DNA of 38,735 bases from Gammaproteobacteria bacterium (lineage in GTDB: Bacteria; Actinomycetota; Acidimicrobiia; Spongiisociales; UBA4744): NCBI GenBank assembly GCA_011682695.1, contig JAACED010000020.1:1-38735 (forward strand). The letters are read 5' to 3'. The position numbers and the translations under genes are program-made. Position 1 is the stretch's first letter. Every line of letters begins with the position of its first letter. The notes under the pieces were generated by a model, which made no database searches, was not told the DNA's origin, and worked only from the letters and a program-made list of their open reading frames with translations. Of the stretch, positions 24,294-32,720 are shown piece by piece.

Positions 24294-26218
24294 TACTTGT
24301 AGCTCCTTTGTGACAGCGCGACGTATTCGAACTGGAGGGGCTCCTTGTGAAGAACCTCCTCGATCTCGTGGCCGATGCCCGCAAACTCCCAGGCGGCGAC
24401 GTAGGAGTACTCCTCGTCGTTGCGAAGTGCTTCCCCCTCCTCGGTCTGACTCTCGGTGCGAAAGTGGCCGCCACACGACTCTCGCCTGTCGAGAGCGTCG
24501 AGGGTCATCAACTCCGCCAACTCGAAGAAGTCCCACACCCTTCCGGCGTTGGCGAGCGCCTGGTTGAAGCTCTCGTTCGTGCCGAGCACCTTCAGGTCGG
24601 CATGGAACTCTTCGCGGAGCGTCCGGATCATCTCCAATGCCTGGGTGAGTCCCTCCTCGCTGCGGACCATGCCGACGTGGTCGATGAGGATCTTGCCGAG
24701 TTCCTTGTTGAACCATGTGGCGGTGTGGGATCCGTTGACCGAGAGCAGATGATCGAGACGATCACGAACTTCTTGCTCGGTCCGGTCGAACGCTTCGCTG
24801 CCGGTGTCCATCGGTTCGGTCCCCAGCAGAGGTGCCAGATAGTTACCGATCGTGTAGGGCAGGACGAAGTAACCGTCGGCCAGGCCCTGCATCAGCGCAC
24901 TCGCTCCGAGACGGTTGGCACCGTGATCGGAGAAGTTCGCTTCCCCGAGCACGAACAGTCCCGGGATGGTGCTCATCAACTCGTAGTCGACCCAGAGGCC
25001 GCCCATCGTGTAGTGCGTCGCGGGGTAGATCCGCATCGGCACCTCGTACGGGTTCTCGTCCGTGATGCGTTCGTACATCTCGAATAGGTTGCCGTAGCGT
25101 TCCTCGATGGTCTTCTTGCCCAGCCGCTTGATCGCGTCGGTGAGGTCCAGGTAGACGCCGTTCTTGCGCGGACCGACTCCCCGTCCTTGATCGATCATGA
25201 TCTTCGCGTTACGCGAAGCGACGTCGCGGGGCACGAGGTTGCCGAACGACGGATACCGTCGCTCCAGGTAGTAGTCCCTGTCTTCCTCGGGGATCTCGTT
25301 GGGGGGACGGGTCTCGTTCGGATCCTTGGGTACCCAGATGCGGCCGTCGTTGCGCAGCGACTCCGACATGAGCGTCAGCTTCGACTGGAACTCCTCGCTC
25401 TGGGGGATGCACGTCGGATGGATCTGTACGAAGCAGGGATTGGCGAACGCCGCCCCTCTCCGATGCGCCCGCCAGATGGCCGTGGCGTTGCAGGCCATGG
25501 CGTTGGTCGACAGGTAGTACACGTTGCCGTACCCGCCGGTGGCGAGCACGACCACATGTGCGGAGTGGCTCTCGATCTTGCCGGTGAGCAGGTTTCGGGT
25601 GACGATGCCGACCGCCCTGCCGTCGTGGATGACCAGATCGAGCATCTCCATCCGGGTGCGCAGGGTGACTTTGCCTGCATGGATCTGATTGGCCATCGCC
25701 TGGTAGGAGGCGAGCAGCAACTGCTGGCCCGTCTGGCCCCGGGCATAGAACGTTCGCGACACGAGCGCGCCGCCGAACGACCGGTTCGCCAGCGTGCCGC
25801 CGTACTCACGGGCGAATGGGACTCCTTGCGCAGTGCACTGGTCGATGATCTCGTTGGACACTTCGGCCAGGCGGTGCACGTTGGCCTCGCGGGAGCGGTA
25901 GTCGCCGCCCTTGACCGTGTCGTAGAACAATCGAACAACCGAGTCACCGTCGTTCGTATAATTCTTGGTGGCGTTGATGCCGCCCTGGGCGGCGATGCTG
26001 TGGGCTCGTCGAGGTGTGTCGTGGTAGGTGAAGACCTCGACCTCATAGCCCAACTCGCCCAGTGCTGCCGCCGCCGAAGAGCCTGCCAATCCTGCGCCCA
26101 CGATGATGATCTTGTACTTACGTTTGTTCGCCGGGTTGACCAGTTTCGTGTCGAAGCGATACTTGGTCCACTTCTCCTCGATCGGTCCCTCCGGGATCTT
26201 TGCATCGAGCTTGATCAT
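24293..26218 (-). CDS. sdhA: Succinate dehydrogenase flavoprotein subunit
   Basis: The catalytic flavoprotein of complex II, 641 aa, oxidising succinate to fumarate. The FAD-binding [14 protein letters not shown] is at residues 38-51. H73 in [13 protein letters not shown] is the expected covalent FAD attachment histidine. The catalytic-domain motifs HPTCIP and [17 protein letters not shown] are present. I start at the ATG at 26218, preceded by GAAGGGA, rather than the upstream in-frame codon at 26245, which overlaps sdhC. The gene is in the order sdhC-sdhA-sdhB. Confidence 0.97.
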   Translation of the reverse strand: MIKLDAKIPEGPIEEKWTKYRFDTKLVNPANKRKYKIIIVGAGLAGSSAAAALGELGYEVEVFTYHDTPRRAHSIAAQGGINATKNYTNDGDSVVRLFYDTVKGGDYRSREANVHRLAEVSNEIIDQCTAQGVPFAREYGGTLANRSFGGALVSRTFYARGQTGQQLLLASYQAMANQIHAGKVTLRTRMEMLDLVIHDGRAVGIVTRNLLTGKIESHSAHVVVLATGGYGNVYYLSTNAMACNATAIWRAHRRGAAFANPCFVQIHPTCIPQSEEFQSKLTLMSESLRNDGRIWVPKDPNETRPPNEIPEEDRDYYLERRYPSFGNLVPRDVASRNAKIMIDQGRGVGPRKNGVYLDLTDAIKRLGKKTIEERYGNLFEMYERITDENPYEVPMRIYPATHYTMGGLWVDYELMSTIPGLFVLGEANFSDHGANRLGASALMQGLADGYFVLPYTIGNYLAPLLGTEPMDTGSEAFDRTEQEVRDRLDHLLSVNGSHTATWFNKELGKILIDHVGMVRSEEGLTQALEMIRTLREEFHADLKVLGTNESFNQALANAGRVWDFFELAELMTLDALDRRESCGGHFRTESQTEEGEALRNDEEYSYVAAWEFAGIGHEIEEVLHKEPLQFEYVALSQRSYK

Positions 26219-26231
26219 GATGTCCCTTCGC

Positions 26232-26990
26232 TCACGCGACCACATGGGTCAGCACCGCGAGCGGGATGCTGACGTTGCCGATCACGATTACCGAGGCGAA
26301 CGCCGTGGCAAACCACCGCCGCCATGGGTTGAACCGTGGGTTGTTCCACCCGAGACTCTGGAAGAGGCTCCATGCGCCGTGGTAGATGTGAAAGCCCAAC
26401 AGGATGTTGGCGACGATGTAGAACGTCGCAACCGGCCAACGGGAGAAGCTGGCCACGACGTTGTCGTACACCGCGCCACTTACGAACTCGGGGTTCACGT
26501 TGCCCCACGTCAGGTCCATCAGGTGCCAGACGATGAACATCAGGATGATCACGCCCGACCAGCGCATCGTCCTCGACGCGTAGTCGGCCACCAGGTACTC
26601 CCTCGGAGTGCGGTAGCGGACAGGCTTCGCTCCCCATCCTCTCGCCCTCCAGTTCGTTTTGGTCAGTGAATAGGCCGCATGGAAATGGAGCACGAGCGCC
26701 GCTGCGATCACGATGCGGAATAGCCAGAGGAAGACATTGTGGGGAAGGAACGGCTGAAGGATCGAGCGCAGCCACTCGGCGTACTCGTCGAGGTGGTAGA
26801 CACCATCGGCAGCAGTGCCGAGGAAGATCTTCAGGTTCCCGATCATGTGGGCGAGGACATACGTCAGAAAGAGGATGCCCGTAACCGCCATGACCCACTT
26901 CTTTCCGACATCCGAGCCGTAGAACTCGCCGAAGAACGTCCGGTACTGTCTGGGCGTTCTCCTGCCCGTGCCTTGTTGGGTGGTCGTCAC
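26232..26990 (-). CDS. sdhC: Succinate dehydrogenase cytochrome b subunit (b558 type)
   Basis: Membrane anchor of succinate dehydrogenase, 252 aa with five hydrophobic helices. This is the single-subunit, probably di-haem b558-type found in Bacillus- and Wolinella-like complexes, so no separate sdhD is expected. Haem-ligand histidines are plausible in [31 protein letters not shown] and [12 protein letters not shown]. The GTG at 26990 with GAGGAGG 6 nt upstream is a better start than the in-frame codon at 27008. A TAGCCT box lies upstream at about 27031-27036. Confidence 0.92.
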   Translation of the reverse strand: MTTTQQGTGRRTPRQYRTFFGEFYGSDVGKKWVMAVTGILFLTYVLAHMIGNLKIFLGTAADGVYHLDEYAEWLRSILQPFLPHNVFLWLFRIVIAAALVLHFHAAYSLTKTNWRARGWGAKPVRYRTPREYLVADYASRTMRWSGVIILMFIVWHLMDLTWGNVNPEFVSGAVYDNVVASFSRWPVATFYIVANILLGFHIYHGAWSLFQSLGWNNPRFNPWRRWFATAFASVIVIGNVSIPLAVLTHVVA

Positions 26991-27132
26991 TACGAACCTC
27001 CTCAGCACAGTGGAATAGTGGTCGCGGCGAGGCTAGCACCGCGAGGCCTTGCCCCTCGATTCGAAGGGGTATCTATGGCGGGGTGGAACCGTCAGGAATC
27101 CCGGCACTTCGCGGCGGCCGGTCGATTCGGGG

Positions 27133-27170
27133 TTGACAGCGCGCGCGGGGTTTGATTACATGTATGTAAT
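27133..27170 (+). promoter_or_regulatory. Promoter and palindromic operator of whiB
   Basis: A consensus TTGACA (-35) at 27133-27138 is followed 16-22 nt later by an AT-rich block unlike the surrounding DNA. The block holds a perfect interrupted palindrome, ATTACAT-GT-ATGTAAT (27155-27170), that overlaps the place of the -10. A second small palindrome GTAATTAC (27166-27173) overlaps it. An operator within the core promoter is the usual layout for a repressor site. Confidence 0.55.
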
Positions 27171-27197
27171 TACACGTTTGGCGCTTGGAGGGCGGTC

Positions 27198-27473
27198 TTG
27201 TACAGGAGTCTCATCGAGGCGCTCGCCGTCGAGGATCTGTCCTGGCAGGACTACTCGAACTGCAGAGGGGGTGACGCGAACCTCTTCTTTCCCGAGCGCG
27301 GCGCGTCGACCCGAAAGGCCAAGGCCATCTGCAGTGCCTGTGAGGTTCGTATCGATTGCCTCGAGTTCGCTATCCAGCAGAGCGAGAAGTTCGGCATCTG
27401 GGGCGGCCTCTCCGAACGCGAGCGGCGGCGCATCCGCAAGGAACGCGCGGCGAAGATACGCAGAGTCTCCTAA
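27198..27473 (+). CDS. WhiB-family transcriptional regulator
   Basis: A 91-aa WhiB-like protein. Four cysteines in the family pattern (C22, C45, C48, C54; C-x22-C-x2-C-x5-C) would hold a [4Fe-4S] cluster. FGIWGGLSERERR is the G[VI]WGG turn, followed by a basic DNA-binding tail (RRRIRKERAAKIRRVS). Such proteins act in actinobacteria as redox- or NO-sensing partners of the main sigma factor. I cannot assign it to a numbered WhiB class. The start is TTG at 27198 with GGAGG 7 nt upstream. Confidence 0.94.
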   Translation: MYRSLIEALAVEDLSWQDYSNCRGGDANLFFPERGASTRKAKAICSACEVRIDCLEFAIQQSEKFGIWGGLSERERRRIRKERAAKIRRVS

Positions 27474-27526
27474 ACGGAGCGCTTCGCGGCGGTAGCATGG
27501 ATGCCATTCAGAGGTGAGGAGATGCG

Positions 27527-28468
27527 GTGGAAGACCTTGGGTTCGTTGGTGTGCTGCTCCTGGTCGTGGCGATCTTGCTCGCGATCGTGGGCACGGTGCT
27601 GAGTCGCAGGACGAAGGCCCTCAAGGAACAGCTCAAGGTGGGCGATTCTCTTGCACCCGAACTCGATCTCGAACAGCCTCGTCCCAGGGTCATGGCGTTC
27701 CATGTGCGCGGAGACGAAGCCCAAGTCACGTTTGATGTCCCCCTGCCTCCAGGTGAACCGGACCCGGTCCTTGTCGAGCTCCTTCTGTCCGAAGCCGTGG
27801 AGGTCGTCCACGACAAGCAGCATTCGCTACCCATCGACGAGGTCACCAAGGTCGTCGTGTTCGCAGGACGCGGAGAAGAGCCGCGCAGAATCGAAGAGCT
27901 GTCACTCGCCGAGCCTGGGTTGCTGCCGCCGCTGTCGGTGACGCCGCGGCTGCATTTCGCGAGCATCGGCTTCGATGCGTTCGACCGACAGTTCGAGGAG
28001 GAGCCGGCCGGCACACCTCCGGAACTCGTAACGGTCACGGCAAGCGAGACGCTCAAGCCGATCGGTGAGGAGTTGCGGATCCCGAAGGCTCTCGAGATCG
28101 GCCTTCGCGCCCAAGGCATCGATCCGGGTTCGATGACCGCCGCCGACATGGTCCGGGGCATACTGCGCCTGTTCGGATACTCCATTTCTCCCGGTGCGGA
28201 TCCGTCCGTGTACACGGCCACGAAGGCGGGGACGACGACGTACGTACGCGAGGACGTGTACCGGCCCGGCGACTACCCCGAACTTGACGAAGGAACGATC
28301 CGCTCGTTCATGGTCGGCTTCCTGGATGCCCGCGCCGACCGGGGCTTGCTCGTCAGTGCCAAGTTCGCTCCCTTCAGCATCCACAACCAGGAGCAGCGAG
28401 AACCGAGGGTGCGATTCGTGACCCGGGAACGGCTCCAGAAATTCATCGATTCGTTCTCTCTGGATTGA
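27527..28468 (+). CDS. Membrane-anchored protein of unknown function
   Basis: A 313-aa protein with one N-terminal membrane helix (VGVLLLVVAILLAIVGTVL, about residues 7-25), then a long soluble domain on the cytosolic or outer side. It contains LKPIGEELRIPKALEIGLRA and an AADMVRGILRLFGY block. I do not recognise it. GGTGAGGAG lies just upstream of the GTG at 27527, and TAGCAT at 27493-27498 is a likely -10. The luciferase-like gene starts 2 nt after its stop, so they are co-transcribed. Confidence 0.8.
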   Translation: MEDLGFVGVLLLVVAILLAIVGTVLSRRTKALKEQLKVGDSLAPELDLEQPRPRVMAFHVRGDEAQVTFDVPLPPGEPDPVLVELLLSEAVEVVHDKQHSLPIDEVTKVVVFAGRGEEPRRIEELSLAEPGLLPPLSVTPRLHFASIGFDAFDRQFEEEPAGTPPELVTVTASETLKPIGEELRIPKALEIGLRAQGIDPGSMTAADMVRGILRLFGYSISPGADPSVYTATKAGTTTYVREDVYRPGDYPELDEGTIRSFMVGFLDARADRGLLVSAKFAPFSIHNQEQREPRVRFVTRERLQKFIDSFSLD

Positions 28469-28470
28469 CC

Positions 28471-29157
28471 ATGCGCTTCGGCGTCGCGATCTCCGGGGTT
28501 CCCGATCCGGTGTTCCCGGAGGAGGTGGCCGGGCTCGAGAAGGCCGGTTTCGGAAGTCTCTGGTTCGGGCTGGACGGGGCCGACTGGGACCCGATCGTCC
28601 TGGCGTCTGCTACCGCGATGGCGACCACCGGTGCCGAACTCGTCGTCGCTCTTGCCGCTCCGACCCCTGTGACCGCCAAGTCCGTCGCGTCCCTCGACGC
28701 GCTCTGCGGGGGAAGGAGCCGGATCCTGGTCGAGACTGCCGGTGATGCCGCGCTCATGCGAGCCATGCTCGGTGGTGATCTCGTCGGCTACGACGGTGCT
28801 CGCTTCCGGGTCGTGGACGCTCCGGTGCTACCGGCACCGGTGCAAGAACAGGTCCCGATCTGGACGCGGGTGGCCGACTTGGCGGGCAGGGTCGACGGGT
28901 GGTTGGCGACTGGCGTCGAGGCGTACGAGGCCCGGGCGGGAACGGTCGATCAAGCGTGTCGTGACGTCGGAAAGGACCCTGCGCTGCTGCGACGAGCCGT
29001 GCTGGTCGATGCCCGAGGCAGAAGGGTTACCGCCGCTCTGTTCTCGGTGACGTCGGGTGAGTTGGTCCGGCGACTACGCGGGGTCGACGAGGTCGTTCTT
29101 CAGCTGGACCGGCAGTCTTGGCGAGTCGCAGGCGAGGTCGCGTCCCAGATCCAGTAG
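28471..29157 (+). CDS. Short luciferase-like (LLM) protein
   Basis: A 228-aa protein related to the bacterial luciferase-like monooxygenase family, many of which use F420 or FMN. MRFGVAISGVPDPVFPEEV and the AGLEKAGFGSLWFGLD stretch match the start of the family, and LASATAMATTGAELVVALAA the second strand-helix unit. At 228 aa it is about 60-100 residues shorter than most members. The middle and C-terminal parts (from about residue 90) are hard to align, so it may be a compact or degenerate form. The start is ATG at 28471, directly after the preceding stop. Confidence 0.65.
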   Translation: MRFGVAISGVPDPVFPEEVAGLEKAGFGSLWFGLDGADWDPIVLASATAMATTGAELVVALAAPTPVTAKSVASLDALCGGRSRILVETAGDAALMRAMLGGDLVGYDGARFRVVDAPVLPAPVQEQVPIWTRVADLAGRVDGWLATGVEAYEARAGTVDQACRDVGKDPALLRRAVLVDARGRRVTAALFSVTSGELVRRLRGVDEVVLQLDRQSWRVAGEVASQIQ

Positions 29158-29186
29158 GATCAGATCCTGACACGGAAGGTGAAGAC

Positions 29187-29372
29187 ATGTTCGGAGGAAG
29201 ACTCGGCGGCGGTGAGTTGATCATCATCCTCGTTGTCCTATTGCTCCTCTTCGGAGCCCGCAAACTGCCGGACCTCGCTCGTTCGCTGGGCGCCTCCGCC
29301 AAGGAATTCCGCCGGGGCCTCGATGAGGGTGCCTCGGAGGAACCCGAGGGCGACTCCGACGAAGACTCCTAA
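29187..29372 (+). CDS. tatA: Sec-independent translocase protein TatA
   Basis: A 61-aa TatA-type subunit of the twin-arginine translocase. It has an N-terminal transmembrane helix (GELIIILVVLLLLFG), the hinge FGARKLPDLARSLGASAKEF as an amphipathic helix, and an acidic tail (EEPEGDSDEDS). TatC is not in the window. GGAAGGTGAAGAC precedes the ATG. It is 29 nt downstream of the luciferase-like gene. Confidence 0.92.
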   Translation: MFGGRLGGGELIIILVVLLLLFGARKLPDLARSLGASAKEFRRGLDEGASEEPEGDSDEDS

Positions 29373-29420
29373 GAAGGTCTTGGAGGAGCGGATGGTGCGG
29401 GCTGTCCGGTGTCTCGTCGT

Positions 29421-29879
29421 CTACAGGTGCTCCAGGGCGATCTCATAGTCGGTGACGTCCCGAGTGACACCAAGGCTGCCGGAGGCGATGATCTCTCGAA
29501 CGACGCCGTCGGCATCGAGAACGTAGGTGGTGCGAGTGGCGCACCCGAGGTTCTCATCGAAGCATCCATATTCGGTTGCGACGGCACCGTGCGGCCAGAA
29601 GTCCGACAGGATGGGGAAACCGTAGCCTTGCTCCTCGGCCCAGTGCTTGTGGACATGACGGGTGTCGCAGGTGATGGCCACGACGTTGGCGTCGACCTCG
29701 TTGAAGTCGGTGAGATGGTCCCGGATGGCGCACAGTTCGGCTTCGCAGTTCCCCGTGAACGGGAAGGGGATGAACACGACGAGCGTCTTGCGACCCCGCA
29801 GTGACTCCAGGGTGACCTCGTTGTTGTCCTGATCCTTGAGGGTGAATGATGGGGCAGGCTGTCCGATGGTTGCCGGCAT
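29421..29879 (-). CDS. Peroxiredoxin, AhpE/Bcp-like
   Basis: A 152-aa thioredoxin-fold peroxidase reducing hydroperoxides. The peroxidatic cysteine is C45 in PFPFTGNCEAELCAIRD, with a second cysteine C50 as in actinobacterial AhpE. The common AhpE block is PFTFTGVC, so the Pro and Asn here are minor variants. The start ATG at 29879 is preceded by AAGGGAGATCACC. A family-2 inverted repeat lies 37 nt upstream. Confidence 0.9.
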   Translation of the reverse strand: MPATIGQPAPSFTLKDQDNNEVTLESLRGRKTLVVFIPFPFTGNCEAELCAIRDHLTDFNEVDANVVAITCDTRHVHKHWAEEQGYGFPILSDFWPHGAVATEYGCFDENLGCATRTTYVLDADGVVREIIASGSLGVTRDVTDYEIALEHL

Positions 29880-29916
29880 GGTGATCTCCCTTCTTGCGAA
29901 CGCTACCCCATACCTG

Positions 29917-29967
29917 TGAACCCTGGGCTCAGGGGTACCCCTGGGGTACCTACGAGCCCTGGGTTCA
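29917..29967. repeat. Inverted repeat family 2, copy 2
   Basis: A 51-bp element with 14-nt arms TGAACCCTGGGCTC (29917-29930) and GAGCCCTGGGTTCA (29954-29967), one internal mismatch, and a 23-nt loop beginning AGGGGTACCC and ending GTACCTAC. Its last three bases form the stop codon of the DUF2342 gene. Size and sequence match copy 1 at 18848-18898. Confidence 0.88.
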
Positions 29968-31047
29968 GAGTTCTTCGGCGGGGAGCAGGACTCGGGCCGC
30001 CCATCCGACCGGATCGGTGAGCTCGGCCAAACTCGGCAAGTTCGCCGGCTGTTCCCAAAGCGTCGCAAGTGCGTCTTCACCCCAGCGGCGGGCGACTTCG
30101 TCGCAGAAGCTCGCCGTGCCGATCTTCTCGTTCGGTCGCAACTCGAGACCAAGCAGCGCGGTGAGGACCTGCTCTCCCTGGGCGGGCTCGGATCGGCGGC
30201 GGTTGAGCGCCTCCCGCATCCGGGCGAGGTCCGGCAGCAGCCGCGCCGCTGCCCTGTCCACCAGGTACTCCGCGTAGCCATCGATGATTGCCACGAACGC
30301 CTGGAGTGCCTCGAGGTCGGGTTGCTGCTCCGGGGTGGTGAGCAGGCCCGAGAACCCGCCGGACTCGCCGACGAGCTGTTCGAACTGCTCGGGGTCCTGG
30401 AAGCCCTGGAGGCGCCCTGCAAGTGCCTCGGGGTCGAGTTCGAGGCCGTCGAGATACCGCTCGACGAGTTCGAGGAAGTGAGGCCGTACCCACGGTCTCG
30501 AGAAGAGAGTGGCGTGAACGAGCTCGCGCAGGGCAACCCACAGCCGCACCTGCCGGCGGTCGAGACCGTTCTCGGTGGCAAACGCCTCCACGTTCGGAAC
30601 GATGAGCGAGATGTCCGTCGCCTCCACACTCGGGAGGCCGATGTCGAAATGACCGAGCGTCCGATGGCTGAGAAAACCGATCATGATGCCCATCTGCAGA
30701 CCCAACAGTGCCGGACCGAGCATGGCGAGAGCGCCGGGCATGGGCCCCTCTGCGAACTTCGGCGCGATCCGCTCGATCAGATACCGAAAACTCATCAGAT
30801 GCGAATCCGCCCAGCCGCGCCGATCCGCCGGGATCACGTTGGAGAACGCTCCCGGGTCCAGAGGAGTCTCTTCGGCGATCTGTAGTTGGGCGAGACGGCT
30901 CAGATCCTGGTACTCCTCCGCCATCCACGGCTCGATCGGTTCCCTGCCGCCCGCGAGATGGCCGGTGAGTTCGGCCGCCAGCTTCCAGTTCACCGGTCCC
31001 GGCTGGTTGAACAGGTCGAACAGCTGTGAGAAGAGGTCCTCGTTCAT
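29965..31047 (-). CDS. DUF2342-type protein with altered HExxH motif
   Basis: A 360-aa protein of the DUF2342 / zinc-dependent metalloprotease-like family found in actinobacteria. It has the family's N-terminal region and the QVRLWVALRELVHATLFSRPW segment where the metalloprotease HExxH would lie. Here the first His is Arg174 (RELVH, residues 174-178, codon CGC), so a canonical zinc site cannot form unless other residues compensate. Some relatives may share this change; I cannot check. Its ATG overlaps the HtrA stop by 4 nt (ATGA), so the two are co-translated. A family-2 repeat covers its stop codon. Confidence 0.78.
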   Translation of the reverse strand: MNEDLFSQLFDLFNQPGPVNWKLAAELTGHLAGGREPIEPWMAEEYQDLSRLAQLQIAEETPLDPGAFSNVIPADRRGWADSHLMSFRYLIERIAPKFAEGPMPGALAMLGPALLGLQMGIMIGFLSHRTLGHFDIGLPSVEATDISLIVPNVEAFATENGLDRRQVRLWVALRELVHATLFSRPWVRPHFLELVERYLDGLELDPEALAGRLQGFQDPEQFEQLVGESGGFSGLLTTPEQQPDLEALQAFVAIIDGYAEYLVDRAAARLLPDLARMREALNRRRSEPAQGEQVLTALLGLELRPNEKIGTASFCDEVARRWGEDALATLWEQPANLPSLAELTDPVGWAARVLLPAEEL

Positions 31048-32216
31048 GGCCGTTGACCGAGTACCGCGTCGACTTCGATCGGAATCCCGTCGTGCAACAG
31101 CGAGAGCGTGACCGTCTGCCCCGCCCGGCGTGTGCGGAGCAGAGCGATGAGGTCTGCGACACCGATGACACTGGTGCCGTCGATGGCGGTGATGATGTCT
31201 CCGACTTGGGTTCCGGTGTCCTGGATGCCGGTGGTTCCTTCGAACGCGACGATTCGGGCGCCTTCAGGGACCTGGGCTCTCCCGATGTCTTTGAATGCCG
31301 GTTCCACCTGCACACCGATGAACGCGTGGTGTACGACACCGTCGCGAATGAGATCGTTTGCGACACCTTGCACGATGCCGACCGGCACCGCGAAGCCGAG
31401 ACCTTCCGCGCCCACATCACTGAGGCCGATGGCGGTCGTGATACCGACGAGCCTTCCGTTTGCATCGAGAAGAGCACCGCCGCTGGATCCGCGGGTGATC
31501 GGAGCATCTGTCTGGAGGAGGCCGAAGAGTGTCTCGTCCGCGGTGACCTGCAGCCTGCGGTCGATGGCCGAGATGATGCCGGAAGTCACCGATGGCCCTC
31601 CGTGGAGGCCGAGCGGGTTGCCGATGGCAATTGCGAGATCACCGATGTGATAGCTGGACGGGTTCGCGAGTTGCAGTGGAGTGAGATCGGGTGCATCGAT
31701 CGAGATCACCGCCAGGTCGGTCACCGGGTCTGTGCCAACCACGGTGGCTTGGTAGATGCGACCATCGGAGAGCACCGCCCTCACGAAGCCGGCGTCTTTG
31801 AGCACGTGGTTGTTCGTGAGGATGAATCCGTCGGCCGTGTACACGACCCCTGAACCGCTCGCCGAGGCGAGAGCGGTACGGCCGTTGCCCTTGCCGACCT
31901 CGACTGTGACGATCGAAGGAATCGCCTTGTCGGCAATGGCTGCGATGGCCATCGAAGGCAAGGATGCCTGCGCCGGGGAGACCGAAGGGAGTGTTGTCGA
32001 GGTCGATATCGTCGATGTCTCCTGAGGCGGGAGAACATCGGTCGCGAAGAGGGCCGCCACGGTGAGGATCGCTCCGAGGACGCCGCCGACGAGCGCCGCG
32101 GGAAGGACGTTGCGGCGGCGCGCGACAGGGGCCCGGCCCGGCTGCTCGGGCGGCAGGGGCGGCAGGGGCGGAGCAACTCTCGGATCTCCGTCTCGCGGGG
32201 CGGTACGATCACTCAT
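31044..32216 (-). CDS. HtrA/DegP-like serine protease with PDZ domain
   Basis: A 390-aa trypsin-like serine protease acting outside the cytoplasmic membrane. It has a Pro-rich cytosolic N-terminus, one membrane helix (about residues 37-59) and a Ser/Thr linker. The protease domain follows with catalytic H137 (TNNHVL), D167 (TDLAV) and S245 (GSSGGAL), then a C-terminal PDZ domain (from about residue 295, FIGVQVEP...). The ATG at 32216 lies only 14 bp from the divergent moaE start. TACAAT (minus strand, 32231-32226) ends 9 nt upstream of the ATG. Confidence 0.93.
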   Translation of the reverse strand: MSDRTAPRDGDPRVAPPLPPLPPEQPGRAPVARRRNVLPAALVGGVLGAILTVAALFATDVLPPQETSTISTSTTLPSVSPAQASLPSMAIAAIADKAIPSIVTVEVGKGNGRTALASASGSGVVYTADGFILTNNHVLKDAGFVRAVLSDGRIYQATVVGTDPVTDLAVISIDAPDLTPLQLANPSSYHIGDLAIAIGNPLGLHGGPSVTSGIISAIDRRLQVTADETLFGLLQTDAPITRGSSGGALLDANGRLVGITTAIGLSDVGAEGLGFAVPVGIVQGVANDLIRDGVVHHAFIGVQVEPAFKDIGRAQVPEGARIVAFEGTTGIQDTGTQVGDIITAIDGTSVIGVADLIALLRTRRAGQTVTLSLLHDGIPIEVDAVLGQRP

Positions 32217-32230
32217 GGGAGCCTGATTGT

Positions 32231-32659
32231 ATGACTGGAAAACACGTACGAGTGCGGGTCCGGCTCGACCCGATCGACTGTGGCGAGTTGATGGCCTTCG
32301 TCGCTTCGCCGTCGGCAGGCGCTTCGGTCCTGTTCATTGGCACCGTTCGAGACCACTCCGAGGGGAGGACGGGTGTCACACATCTCGAATACGAAGCGTA
32401 CGCCGAACGGGTCGAGGGTGTGATCATGACGATCGTCGAGGAGGCCGGGGACCATTGGGACGTGCTCGGGGTCGCCGTCGATCACCGCACAGGCGTCGTC
32501 AATCTCGGGGAGGTGTCGGTGGCGGTTGCCGTCTCTTCGGCCCATCGCTCCCAGGCGTTCGAGGCTGCCCGGTACATCATCGACGAGCTGAAGATCCGGG
32601 CTCCGATCTGGAAGAAGGAGTTCTGGTCGGGTGGCACCGAGTGGGCCCGCGGGTCCTGA
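32231..32659 (+). CDS. moaE: Molybdopterin synthase catalytic subunit
   Basis: MoaE with MoaD forms molybdopterin synthase, which adds the dithiolene sulfurs to precursor Z. The 142-aa product has FIGTVRDHSEG and the active-site lysines in KIRAPIWKKEF (K121, K128). No moaD, moaA or moaC gene is adjacent. The ATG at 32231 is divergent from htrA with a 14-bp gap; TACGAT at 32204-32209, inside the htrA coding region, may be its -10. It ends 61 nt before purD. Confidence 0.93.
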   Translation: MTGKHVRVRVRLDPIDCGELMAFVASPSAGASVLFIGTVRDHSEGRTGVTHLEYEAYAERVEGVIMTIVEEAGDHWDVLGVAVDHRTGVVNLGEVSVAVAVSSAHRSQAFEAARYIIDELKIRAPIWKKEFWSGGTEWARGS

Positions 32660-32720
32660 GTACCGGCTGGATGCTGGTCGCCGAGAAGTGAGCTCCGCGA
32701 GCCGGTATGCTCCTCACCCG

